Position numbers and translations under genes: made by a program
Shown here: piece after piece, positions 15,897 through 23,413 of the stretch
How the letters are laid out: every line of letters begins with the position of its first letter
Numbering within the stretch: the stretch's first letter is position 1
Notes under the pieces: generated by a model
The model's database searches: none
What the model was told of the DNA's origin: nothing
What the model saw: the letters and a program-made list of their open reading frames with translations, nothing else
Assembly (NCBI GenBank): GCA_038198445.1
Contig: JBBPZZ010000132.1
Location: forward strand, 1 to 25,331
Reading direction: 5' to 3'
Length of the DNA: 25,331 nt
DNA from: JACDDK01 sp038198445
GTDB lineage: Bacteria; Actinomycetota; Rubrobacteria; Rubrobacterales; Rubrobacteraceae

Positions 15897-17068
15897 CGCT
15901 CACCATCCCGTGGTCGCAGCCATAAGCTGACGTGCGCTGGTTGCATAGTCTCCCGCACGACTTCCACGAGATGGCCGCTCAAGTCGTCCAGGTCCGTCTC
16001 GTCTCTCAATCTGGCCCCGAATGCTTCCAGAGTCTTCGCGGCATCGTATTTTTTCCGATAGAAGCGCCTGTCTACGATAGCCTGCACCCGGCGGCGCAAA
16101 GGGTTGAAAAGGGCCGCGATGATCAGCGTCGAAGCCACTACGGCTAGTTGCGACTTGCCGCCCGTAAGGGCGCGGAAGACGTATTGCAAGGCGACCACAC
16201 CGCCGAAGTACACCAGCACGAGGGAGGCTGTCAAGGCCGCGTAGACCAGGGTGCGGTTGATGATTACGTCGATGTCGTAGAGGCGATACTTCACGACGGC
16301 GATGCCGATGGCGACGGGGAGTGCGGCCGTGCCGAGGCCCCCGATCAACCACGCCAGGTCGGGGAAAATTCCGTTGAGCACGAGGCTTGATAGCCCCAGG
16401 GCGATAGCGTAGGTGAACCACTTGAGTTGCTCGCGCTCGTCGCCCCGTGAATACCAGAAACGTACTATCAGAGAGGCCACGGAAGCAAGCACACAGAAGA
16501 GTCCTACAGGCCCGGCGGCGGCCGAGAGAAACGTGAATACGGGTTGCAAACCTTCGATGCCGAACGGGTTCTTGACGGACGGGTACTCGGCCAGCGGACC
16601 CGGCGTGAAAGCGAACGAGACTACCGTCAATGTAACGACGCTGGCGATGAGCCATAAGACAGGTCGCCAGCGCCGTGAGGGAGGCCGTCCGTCGGGAAAA
16701 AGCAACGGGACGAAGACAAGGGATATAAACCCGATGTTCCCGACCAGCGAGCTGGCCCAGGCCACAGCCGCAACCAGCGGCGTGACGGGTCCGGTGAGAA
16801 GGGCATGCGCGACGTACTGTCCACTTGATTCACCAACTGCCGCTGTGAGGCCCACGGCGCAGAAGATCCAACCCAGAGCGTTGCCCGGCTGGCGGGAGAC
16901 GATAAAGGCTCCGACTACAGGGAAGACAAGCGTGATGACTGCTGCGGCTCCCCAGTACCGGTCGGCGTTTACCTGGTTGATAAACAGCAGGAGTACGAAC
17001 AACCCGAAGAGCGCGACCGCGAGTCCGCTGAGGGACCAGGCGATCCGGGCGGCGGCGCGGTCGCTCAC
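15893..17068 (-). CDS. Array membrane protein, copy 9 (subtype A2, shortest, GTG start)
   Basis: 391 residues, the shortest member. GTG start in a GTGA overlap with copy 10. Landmarks: RQPGNALGW (59-67, diverged from RPENPIGW), LLFPDGRPPSRRW (122-134), NPFGIEG, REQLKW (Glu replacing the first Gln of RQQxKW), YDIDVIINRTLVYAALT from 264. The loop between membrane segments 7 and 8 is cut to about a dozen residues (FPDLAWLIGGLG), which accounts for the shorter length and implies a reduced periplasmic surface. The end, AHVSLWLRPRDGER, is the same as that of copy 15 apart from AH/EH, and both of these genes precede an A1 copy (8 and 14), as expected if an A2-A1 pair was duplicated. Confidence 0.88.
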   Translation of the reverse strand: MSDRAAARIAWSLSGLAVALFGLFVLLLFINQVNADRYWGAAAVITLVFPVVGAFIVSRQPGNALGWIFCAVGLTAAVGESSGQYVAHALLTGPVTPLVAAVAWASSLVGNIGFISLVFVPLLFPDGRPPSRRWRPVLWLIASVVTLTVVSFAFTPGPLAEYPSVKNPFGIEGLQPVFTFLSAAAGPVGLFCVLASVASLIVRFWYSRGDEREQLKWFTYAIALGLSSLVLNGIFPDLAWLIGGLGTAALPVAIGIAVVKYRLYDIDVIINRTLVYAALTASLVLVYFGGVVALQYVFRALTGGKSQLAVVASTLIIAALFNPLRRRVQAIVDRRFYRKKYDAAKTLEAFGARLRDETDLDDLSGHLVEVVRETMQPAHVSLWLRPRDGER

Positions 17069-18345
17069 GGTCCCCGCTCCGGAGTCTTTCGAGGCTTCGC
17101 TTCATCCGGCGGTCGCAGCCATACAGAGATGTGGGCGGGCTGCAGCGTATCCCGTGCTACAGAGACAAGATCGTTGCTCAGAGTCTCCAGTTCCGTCTCG
17201 TCTCTGAGCCTCTTTCCAAAAGCCTCAAGCGTCCTGGCAGCGTCGTACTTACGCCTGTAGAAACGCCTGTCTATGATGTCCTGAATGCGCCTGCGCAGGG
17301 GACCGAACAGCGCCGCGATCGCCAGAGTTGAGACGACTATGGCGAGCTGCGACTTGCCGCCGGTGAGGGCGCGTAATACATACTGCATAGCGACGATGGT
17401 CCCGAAGTACACCAGTGCCAGCGTCGCGGTAAGCGAGCCGTAAACCAGGGTGCGGTTGATGAGTATGTCTATATCGTAGAGGCGGTACTTCAGGACGGCG
17501 AAGCCCACGGCGATCGGGACCCCCACGAAGCTCAACAACGCCGCATCCGCCAGGAGGTCCATCCACAACGGCGAGCCTGCGGCGAACCAGGCCCCCGATG
17601 GGAAGATGAACGAGCTGACCACGGCGATCATGTACAACAGGCCAACCAACGAGGCGGCGAAAGCCATCCACTTGATCTGCTGGCGCTCTTCTCCTCTCGA
17701 ACGCCTGTAGCGTAACACCAGGCTCAGAGCCGAGGCGAGCATGCAAAGGGGCAGCAGCGGGAGAACAACATACAATGCAGTAACCACCCACGAGTGCCCC
17801 TCAAGTCCGAACGGGTTGCGCACCCCCCCGAGGTGTTGCAACGGCTCGGGGGTGAGCCCGACGCCGACGCTAAGCACTATGATCACCGTTCCCGAAAGCC
17901 GGGCCAGAGGGCGCCACTTCCTTGAGGGGACCTCCCCATCGGGGAACAGCAGGAGCAGGTAGGTCCCAGGAAGTCCCACGGCGGGCACCCACAGCCAGTT
18001 GTTTATCCCGGAGAGCACCACGGGGAAGGGGACCGAGCCGGGCTGGACCACGCCGTAAACGCTGTAGACATCGGTCATGCCGAGGAACATCCACAAGAGG
18101 CCGTCAGCGAGGCAGATCCAACCGATCGGGTTATGAGGATGTCTGGAGGCTATCAGGGCACCCACTATAGGGAAGGTCAGGAAGAGCGCGCCACCCAACA
18201 GGCTACCTACACTGAGGTCGGCGCCCCAGCTGTCAGGGACGTGCGCGGACCGGGCGAGGACGAGCAGCGGGATGCTCGCTACGAACAGCGCCACAGAAAG
18301 CCCGGCGAGGGACCAGGCCAGCCAGGTTGTAGCGGTGCGCCTCAT
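17065..18345 (-). CDS. Array membrane protein, copy 10 (subtype A1)
   Basis: 426 residues. Begins RRTATTWLAWSLAGLS like copy 4. A1 core: SRHPHNPIGWICLADGLLWM (67-86), GSVPFPVVLSGINNWLWVPAVGLPGTYL (103-130), LLFPDGEVPSRKW (132-144; GEVPSRK is unusual for GRLPSRR), NPFGLEG. RQQIKW, YDIDILINRTLVYGSLT from 290, FYRRKYDAARTLEAFGKRLRDETELETLSNDLVSVARDTLQ, SLWLR-equivalent SVWLR ending at 411 and a 15-residue Pro/Lys-rich tail. The loop between membrane segments 7 and 8 (FPSGAWFAAGSPLWMDLLADA) matches the long A1 form. Start in ATGA with copy 11, with the ribosome-binding site GGAGATGAG inside the last codons of that gene. Confidence 0.88.
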   Translation of the reverse strand: MRRTATTWLAWSLAGLSVALFVASIPLLVLARSAHVPDSWGADLSVGSLLGGALFLTFPIVGALIASRHPHNPIGWICLADGLLWMFLGMTDVYSVYGVVQPGSVPFPVVLSGINNWLWVPAVGLPGTYLLLLFPDGEVPSRKWRPLARLSGTVIIVLSVGVGLTPEPLQHLGGVRNPFGLEGHSWVVTALYVVLPLLPLCMLASALSLVLRYRRSRGEERQQIKWMAFAASLVGLLYMIAVVSSFIFPSGAWFAAGSPLWMDLLADAALLSFVGVPIAVGFAVLKYRLYDIDILINRTLVYGSLTATLALVYFGTIVAMQYVLRALTGGKSQLAIVVSTLAIAALFGPLRRRIQDIIDRRFYRRKYDAARTLEAFGKRLRDETELETLSNDLVSVARDTLQPAHISVWLRPPDEAKPRKTPERGP

Positions 18346-18358
18346 CTCTCATCTCCAG
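18310..18358. repeat. Duplicated junction repeat, member 2 (copy 11 to copy 10)
   Basis: Partner of 10822-10870 (45 of 49 identical). It contains the shared ATGA overlap, the GGAGATGAG ribosome-binding site encoded by the last residues of copy 11, and the first codons of copy 10 (RTATTWLAWSLAG). Confidence 0.75.
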
Positions 18359-19613
18359 GCTCTCTTAGCCACAGGCTAACGTGTGCGGGCTGCATGGTCT
18401 CTCGCACCACTTCCACAAGATGATCGTTCAAGTCATCGAGGTCCGTCTCGTCTCTCAATCTGGCGCCAAAGGAAGCCAGGATTCGCGCTGAATCGTACTT
18501 TTTGCGGTAGAAAATCCGGTCGATGAAGTTTTGAATACGGCGACGCAGGGGGTTGAACAACGCCGCGATAGCCAGGGTGGAAGCGACCACGGCCAACTGC
18601 GATTCTCCACCCGTACGCGTGCGGAAAACCTGCTGGAGCACCACCACGCTCCCGACGTACACCAGCGCCAGCGTCGCGGTTAGTGCGCCGTAGACCAGGG
18701 TGCGGTTGATGACTACGTCTATGTCGTAGAGCCGCGAGCGAAGGATCGCCACGCCTATCGCGAGCGGGATCAGCGCTATGGAACCCTGTATGAGCGTGAT
18801 GCCGGCCATCTGAACCAAAGGCCCGGACTCCAGGACACTGGGGACGATATTGAATAATGTAATTACCGCCGAAAATCCCACCATAGCCACCGCCACGCCG
18901 AAGACTACCCACTTGGTCTGCTGGCGCTGCCACGGGTTCGACACACTCCGGTAGCGGTAGACCTGCGCGACCGCAGTTGTGCCTATCAGGATGAGGTATA
19001 GAGGGCTATTCAGGAGATCCAGGGACGAGCCCGGGAAAAAGGCGCGGGGGACGAACAGCAACGCCGCTACTATGGCGAGCCATCGCGTCCAGCGGGGCAC
19101 GAATCGGCCATCCGGAAAGAGGTAGAAGAATACGACGAAGCTTACCTGCCCGATGTAGTACAGGAAGTAGGCCGGGAACCAGAAGGCCGGATGCGTCGCA
19201 GCCTGCGGAATGCTGCTGGCCGTAGAGCCGAACGTCAGGAGCGCGAACGAACTAAATAGAGCCATCTTGTCGTTAGATCGGCGCCAGAAGATCACGGCCG
19301 CAACCGCACAGTACACCAGCGCGGCGGTCATTACGGCCGCGACGATGTAAGCGGCGAAGAAGCCAGCGGAGAGCCCCATCTCGTGAAGCGCTCGCAGGCC
19401 GTTCGAGGTAAGCGGGGTCTCGCATGAGGCGCCCGAGCAAACGCTCTTGTACTGCGCGTAGGCGTAAGGGATACCTGCCGCGTCGAGGCCGAGGGTGAGG
19501 GCGGCAACAGCCAGCCACGCCGCCCGCGCGAAGACGAGCCACCGGCCGTGCAGCGTGGCAGACGGAGCATCGCCAGACCGCGCCGTCTCCTCCGGTGTGC
19601 GCTGGTTATCCAC
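18342..19613 (-). CDS. Array membrane protein, copy 11 (subtype B, Cys pair)
   Basis: 423 residues from GTG 19613, preceded by GAGGGA at 7-8 nt; ATG 19631 would add MMREAY, but its site is weaker and would overlap copy 12 by 26 bp. The N-terminus DNQRTPEETARSGDAPSATLHGRW aligns without gaps to copy 3, including Cys59 and Cys64. Further subtype B marks: LRALHEMGLSAGFFAAY (73-89), WRRSNDKMALF (110-120), YLFPDGRFVPRW (164-175). Then RQQTKW, YDIDVVINRTLVYG from 296, IFYRKKYDSARILASF and AHVSLWLREPGDER. The C-terminal DETDLDDLxxHLVEVVRETMQPAHV is nearly the same as in copy 9, an A2 gene. The Cys pair would face the outside by the positive-inside rule and could form a disulfide or bind a metal. Confidence 0.88.
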   Translation of the reverse strand: MDNQRTPEETARSGDAPSATLHGRWLVFARAAWLAVAALTLGLDAAGIPYAYAQYKSVCSGASCETPLTSNGLRALHEMGLSAGFFAAYIVAAVMTAALVYCAVAAVIFWRRSNDKMALFSSFALLTFGSTASSIPQAATHPAFWFPAYFLYYIGQVSFVVFFYLFPDGRFVPRWTRWLAIVAALLFVPRAFFPGSSLDLLNSPLYLILIGTTAVAQVYRYRSVSNPWQRQQTKWVVFGVAVAMVGFSAVITLFNIVPSVLESGPLVQMAGITLIQGSIALIPLAIGVAILRSRLYDIDVVINRTLVYGALTATLALVYVGSVVVLQQVFRTRTGGESQLAVVASTLAIAALFNPLRRRIQNFIDRIFYRKKYDSARILASFGARLRDETDLDDLNDHLVEVVRETMQPAHVSLWLREPGDER

Positions 19614-20871
19614 GTATGCTTCCCTCATCACCGGACTTCCGATCTGGGGCTTGCAGCCACAGCGAGACGTGAGCGGGCTGCATCGTTCCCTTCACTACTC
19701 CCACCAGGTGTCCACTCAAAGCATCCAGGTCCGTCTCGTTCCTAAGCCGGGCGCCGAAGGCTTCGAGCGTCTTGGTTGCGTCGTACTTCCTGCGATAGAA
19801 GGCACGGTCTACCAGCCCCTGGACCCGGCGGCGCAAGGGACTGAAGAGAGCGGCAATCGCCAGGGTGGAGGCTACGACGGCGAGCTGTGAGTTCTGACCA
19901 CTGAGGGAACGCAGGACCGTCTGGAGCAGTACGACGCACCCCACGTAGACGGCGGCGAGCGAGACAGTGAGGGTGGTGTAGACGAGGGCGCGGTTGATGA
20001 GGAGGTCTATGTCGTAGAGGCGGTATTTGAGGATGGCTATGCCGGCGGCGATGGGGATCAGGACGTAGCTGTTGATAGCGATACCGTTGAAAAGAGAGGC
20101 CCAGCCTGGCATTGCGGTCTCCGACCCGTAATAGAAGAAGGAGGCGGTGTCCGTCCCGACCAGGATGACGTACAGGATCAGAGAGCTGGTGAACCACTTG
20201 AGTTGCTGGCGCTCCTGTCCTCTCGACCGGCGCTGACGCAGTGCCAGCGAGATCAGCGCGGCGATCAGGAGCAGCACGGGCAGAGGCTGCACGATCCCGG
20301 CGAGCGGCGTCAGGACGTGGCCGATGGAACCTCCGATTCCGGCGGGGTTATCTACCTTGAAGCCGATGGTGTCGTCGATCCGGCCCGGCGCGAACGCCAC
20401 CGCTATAGCACCAACCACAACGTACCCGACGGTCACCCACGCGACAGTCCGCCAGCGCGGGGAGAGTAGCCTGCCATCGGGGAACAGCAGGAAAAGGAGT
20501 ATGAGCAGCCCAACGCTGACCGGACCGGGCCAGAAATAAAACCACGCCGCCAGCCTGCCTCCAGGCACGGCGCCAGGGTTGACGACCAGGGCGTATTTGG
20601 CGTAGGGACCGGCGAAGTGGTTTATCGCCCAGCCGATGTTTGCGGCGCAGAACAGCCAACCTATCAGGTGTTCGGGACGGCGCCAGAAGATCAGGACTCC
20701 CACAGCCGGGAACGCCAGGATCGAGGCCGCTCCGGCCACGACATCGACCACGAAGCCCGGTCCCAGCGATGATGGCGGACGGTTCAGTACCTCAAACAGT
20801 ACTCCCAGCGGCACCAGCACCACTTGAAGCGCCACGGCCGTCCAGAGTAGCACCGCCCACCGGGTCCTCAT
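19606..20871 (-). CDS. Array membrane protein, copy 12 (subtype A2, divergent)
   Basis: 421 residues. WRRPEHLIGW (63-72), LLFPDGRLLSPRW (128-140), NPAGIGG, then RQQLKW and YDIDLLINRALVYTTLTVSLAAVY from 286, where the invariant Gly of VYG is Thr. A basic patch RQRRSRGQERQ precedes RQQLKW. The final 50 residues are KYDATKTLEAF...TDLDALSGHLVGVVKGTMQPAHVSLWLQ, nearly equal to copy 8, with Gln at the last Arg. RAFYRRKYDA replaces RRFYRRKYDA. The N-terminal half is among the most divergent of the A2 group, so sensing specificity, if any, should differ. Start in ATGA with copy 13. Confidence 0.88.
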   Translation of the reverse strand: MRTRWAVLLWTAVALQVVLVPLGVLFEVLNRPPSSLGPGFVVDVVAGAASILAFPAVGVLIFWRRPEHLIGWLFCAANIGWAINHFAGPYAKYALVVNPGAVPGGRLAAWFYFWPGPVSVGLLILLFLLFPDGRLLSPRWRTVAWVTVGYVVVGAIAVAFAPGRIDDTIGFKVDNPAGIGGSIGHVLTPLAGIVQPLPVLLLIAALISLALRQRRSRGQERQQLKWFTSSLILYVILVGTDTASFFYYGSETAMPGWASLFNGIAINSYVLIPIAAGIAILKYRLYDIDLLINRALVYTTLTVSLAAVYVGCVVLLQTVLRSLSGQNSQLAVVASTLAIAALFSPLRRRVQGLVDRAFYRRKYDATKTLEAFGARLRNETDLDALSGHLVGVVKGTMQPAHVSLWLQAPDRKSGDEGSIRG

Positions 20872-22142
20872 CGCCGCTCTCTTTCAGCCGTCTTCCGCAG
20901 CCACAGCGAGACGTGCGCCGGCTGAAGCGTCTCCTGAACCACCGCTACCAGGTGATCTTTCAGGTCGTCCAGATCCGTCTCCTCCCGCAACCGGGAGCCA
21001 AAAGCCTCAAGCGTCTTCGCGGCATCGTACTTCCTGCGGTAGAAGATCCGGTCGATGAATCCCTGGATGCGGCGCCTCAGGGGGTTGAACAGGGCGGCGA
21101 TCACGAGTGTGGAGGCCACCACCGCCAGTTGGGAATCCTGGCCGGTGAGGGCGCGGAAGACGTACTGTAGAGAGATGACGCCGCCGAGGTAGACCAGTAC
21201 GAGCGAGGCCGTCAGAGCGGCGTAGACCAGAGTACGGTTGATGATGAGGTCTATCTCGTAGAGGCGGTAGCGAAGGACCGCGATGCCGATGGCCGTGGGC
21301 AAGGAGATGATCACCAGGCCGAACACCACGCTATCGATAACCTGCGGCAGGTGATCCAGCACCAGAAAGGTCGGGATGAGCGCGGCCGCGTACACGAACC
21401 ATTTCATCTGCTGGCGCTCGATCCCTCGCGCTCGACGGAACCTCACCACCACGGCCACGACGGCCCCCACGAATCCCATGCTGAGGAGGACGCCCAGCAC
21501 GCCGAACACCGGTAGGGACTCGACGGGAGCCAGACCCTCGATCCCGATGGGGTTCTCGATCCTGTAATGGACGTCTTGGCCGGTCAGAGTGTCCGTGAGC
21601 GCCCCGAGGATGACAACGGATAACGTTCCGATTCCCATCAGCAAAGCGAATGGGAGCCAGCGCCGGGAAGGCAGGCGCCCGTCGGGAAAGAGCAGGGGCA
21701 GGTAGACCAGGGCCAACGCGAGGAGCAGGAACCAGTACCAGCTCTGGGTCCACGCGCCGAGAACTGCCAGCGCGTCTGGGTGTCCGCGGGTGGTCATCAC
21801 GTAGCCGGCGTAGGAGTCACCCACGGGGAAGATACCGACCATGAGCCCGGCCACGGCCATGATCCAGCCGACCAGGTTGGTAGGTCTTTTGGCCACCAAC
21901 AATGCGCCGACCACCGCGAAGGCGCCGAACCCCACGAGCAGCACCACATCCTCCCACGGGTGATCTCCCTGCAGGTGGAGGCGACCCTTGAGCCAGATGT
22001 TCGCGCCGGTGCCCGCGATGTAGATGAGTACGACCAGCCACGCCGCAACGCGTGCAAGGAGAAGCCAGCGCCTACGCAGCCTGGGAGGTGGCGAAGCAAC
22101 AGGCCGCGCTACCGTCTCTTCCGGTGCGTGATGGTCGCTCAC
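20868..22142 (-). CDS. Array membrane protein, copy 13 (A2 with subtype-B-like N-terminal tail)
   Basis: 424 residues, GTG start in GTGA with copy 14. A hydrophilic leader of about 25 residues (SDHHAPEETVARPV...RLRRRW) resembles the tails of subtype B (EETARSG, EDTARPG), but the rest is of the A type: AKRPTNLVGW (84-93), LLFPDGRLPSRRW (150-162), NPIGIEG, RQQMKW, YEIDLIINRTLVYAALT from 295 with Glu in place of Asp. No Cys pair is present. The end is FYRRKYDAAKTLEAFGSRLREETDLDDLKDHLVAVVQETLQPAHVSLWLRK plus a short basic tail. It looks like a mosaic or an intermediate between the two subtypes. The LVAVVQETL codons contain the 14-mer that recurs in the candidate promoter at 4857-4887. Confidence 0.87.
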   Translation of the reverse strand: MSDHHAPEETVARPVASPPPRLRRRWLLLARVAAWLVVLIYIAGTGANIWLKGRLHLQGDHPWEDVVLLVGFGAFAVVGALLVAKRPTNLVGWIMAVAGLMVGIFPVGDSYAGYVMTTRGHPDALAVLGAWTQSWYWFLLLALALVYLPLLFPDGRLPSRRWLPFALLMGIGTLSVVILGALTDTLTGQDVHYRIENPIGIEGLAPVESLPVFGVLGVLLSMGFVGAVVAVVVRFRRARGIERQQMKWFVYAAALIPTFLVLDHLPQVIDSVVFGLVIISLPTAIGIAVLRYRLYEIDLIINRTLVYAALTASLVLVYLGGVISLQYVFRALTGQDSQLAVVASTLVIAALFNPLRRRIQGFIDRIFYRRKYDAAKTLEAFGSRLREETDLDDLKDHLVAVVQETLQPAHVSLWLRKTAERERR

Positions 22143-23413
22143 AGCGGAACCCCTTTATTCCGAGATTCTCTCCCCGGTTTCCGTAGCCAGAGCGATACAT
22201 GGGCAGGCTGCAGCGTCTCTCTCGTAACCGCTAATAGATCTCCACCCAGCGCGGCCAGGTCCGTTTCGTCTCTCAATCGAGCGCCGAATGCTTCTAGCGT
22301 CTTCACGGCATCATACTTCCTTCGGTAGAAGCGCCGATCTATCGTATCCTGTATGCGACGCCGCAACGGACCGAACAACGCGGCTATCGCCAGAGTCGAG
22401 GCCACCACCGCAAGCTGCGACTCGCCTCCAGTAAGGGTACGGAAGACGTATTGCAGACCGACCACGCCACCGAGGTACACTAATACGAGCGACACCGTTA
22501 GAGCGCCGTAGACGAGGGTGCGGTTGATGAGGATCTCTATGTCGTAGAGGCGGTAGCGAAGGATCGCGATCCCCACCGCCACCGGGATCCCCGCGAAGCT
22601 TACCAGGAGCATATTCCGCACGAGCGAGACCCACAACGGTGCCGGCGCGGCTTGGCTCTCTAGAGCCTCCGGCACGAGAAGGATCTGAGCGAGCAAGCCG
22701 CCAAAGTACGTCGCGCCCACGAAGCAAGCGGCGAAGGCGAGCCATTTGATCTGCTCCCTCACCTCCTCTCCCGCGCGCCGGTAGCGAAACACCAAGCTTA
22801 GTGCCGAGATCAGGATGCACACGGGGAGCATCAACACGATGAACACCGCCACGTCCTCCAACCAGGCCAACTCTTCCAGTCCGAAGGGGTTGCGCACCCC
22901 TGGATGGCCCTCCAGAGATCCAGGGACGAAGACGAAGCCAACGGAGATTAGAACCAGAACTGCCCCGGCGAACCAGGCGAAGGGACGCCACCTCCTCGAC
23001 GGGAGCCTGCCGTCCGGGAACAGCAGGACCATGTAGACTCCGAGCAGCCCCACGGGTGGTACCCAGGACCATTGGAACAGCGCATCGAGCGTCACCGAAG
23101 AAGTCACCGTCCCGGTCGTGGCGAGCTCGTACGCGCCTTGCGCCTCGCCCAGCACGATGAGCATCCAGAAGAGCCCCGCGGTCAGGCAGATCCAGCCTAT
23201 GGCGTTCTCGGGGCGCTTGGAGGCGACCAGGGCGCCGACGACGGGGAAGGCAAGGAAAGGCGCGAAAAGCACCAGGTTGCCGACGAACACGCCGGGAGGT
23301 GGCGCATCCCCCATGAGCAGGGTCAGTAAGACGAGCGCAGCACCCGCGGTGAACATGGCAATGGAGAGAGCGGCAAGCGTCCAGGCCAGCCAGAAGTACG
23401 CGCGGCGCCTCAC
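22139..23413 (-). CDS. Array membrane protein, copy 14 (subtype A1, GTG start)
   Basis: 424 residues, GTG start in GTGA with copy 15. RRRAYFWLAWTLAALSIAMF resembles the opening of copy 8. SKRPENAIGWICLTAGLFWM (65-84), LLFPDGRLPSRRW (130-142), NPFGLEE, REQIKW (Glu for the first Gln, as in copy 9), YDIEILINRTLVYGALT from 290 with Glu for the second Asp. The loop between membrane segments 7 and 8 (VPEALESQAAPAPLWVSLVRN) is of the long A1 type. It ends AHVSLWLR at 411 with a 13-residue tail. The stretch TGTVTSSVTLDALFQWSWVPP replaces the PGSVPFPVAIG segment of the other A1 members, so its third outside loop is different. Confidence 0.88.
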   Translation of the reverse strand: MRRRAYFWLAWTLAALSIAMFTAGAALVLLTLLMGDAPPPGVFVGNLVLFAPFLAFPVVGALVASKRPENAIGWICLTAGLFWMLIVLGEAQGAYELATTGTVTSSVTLDALFQWSWVPPVGLLGVYMVLLFPDGRLPSRRWRPFAWFAGAVLVLISVGFVFVPGSLEGHPGVRNPFGLEELAWLEDVAVFIVLMLPVCILISALSLVFRYRRAGEEVREQIKWLAFAACFVGATYFGGLLAQILLVPEALESQAAPAPLWVSLVRNMLLVSFAGIPVAVGIAILRYRLYDIEILINRTLVYGALTVSLVLVYLGGVVGLQYVFRTLTGGESQLAVVASTLAIAALFGPLRRRIQDTIDRRFYRRKYDAVKTLEAFGARLRDETDLAALGGDLLAVTRETLQPAHVSLWLRKPGRESRNKGVPL

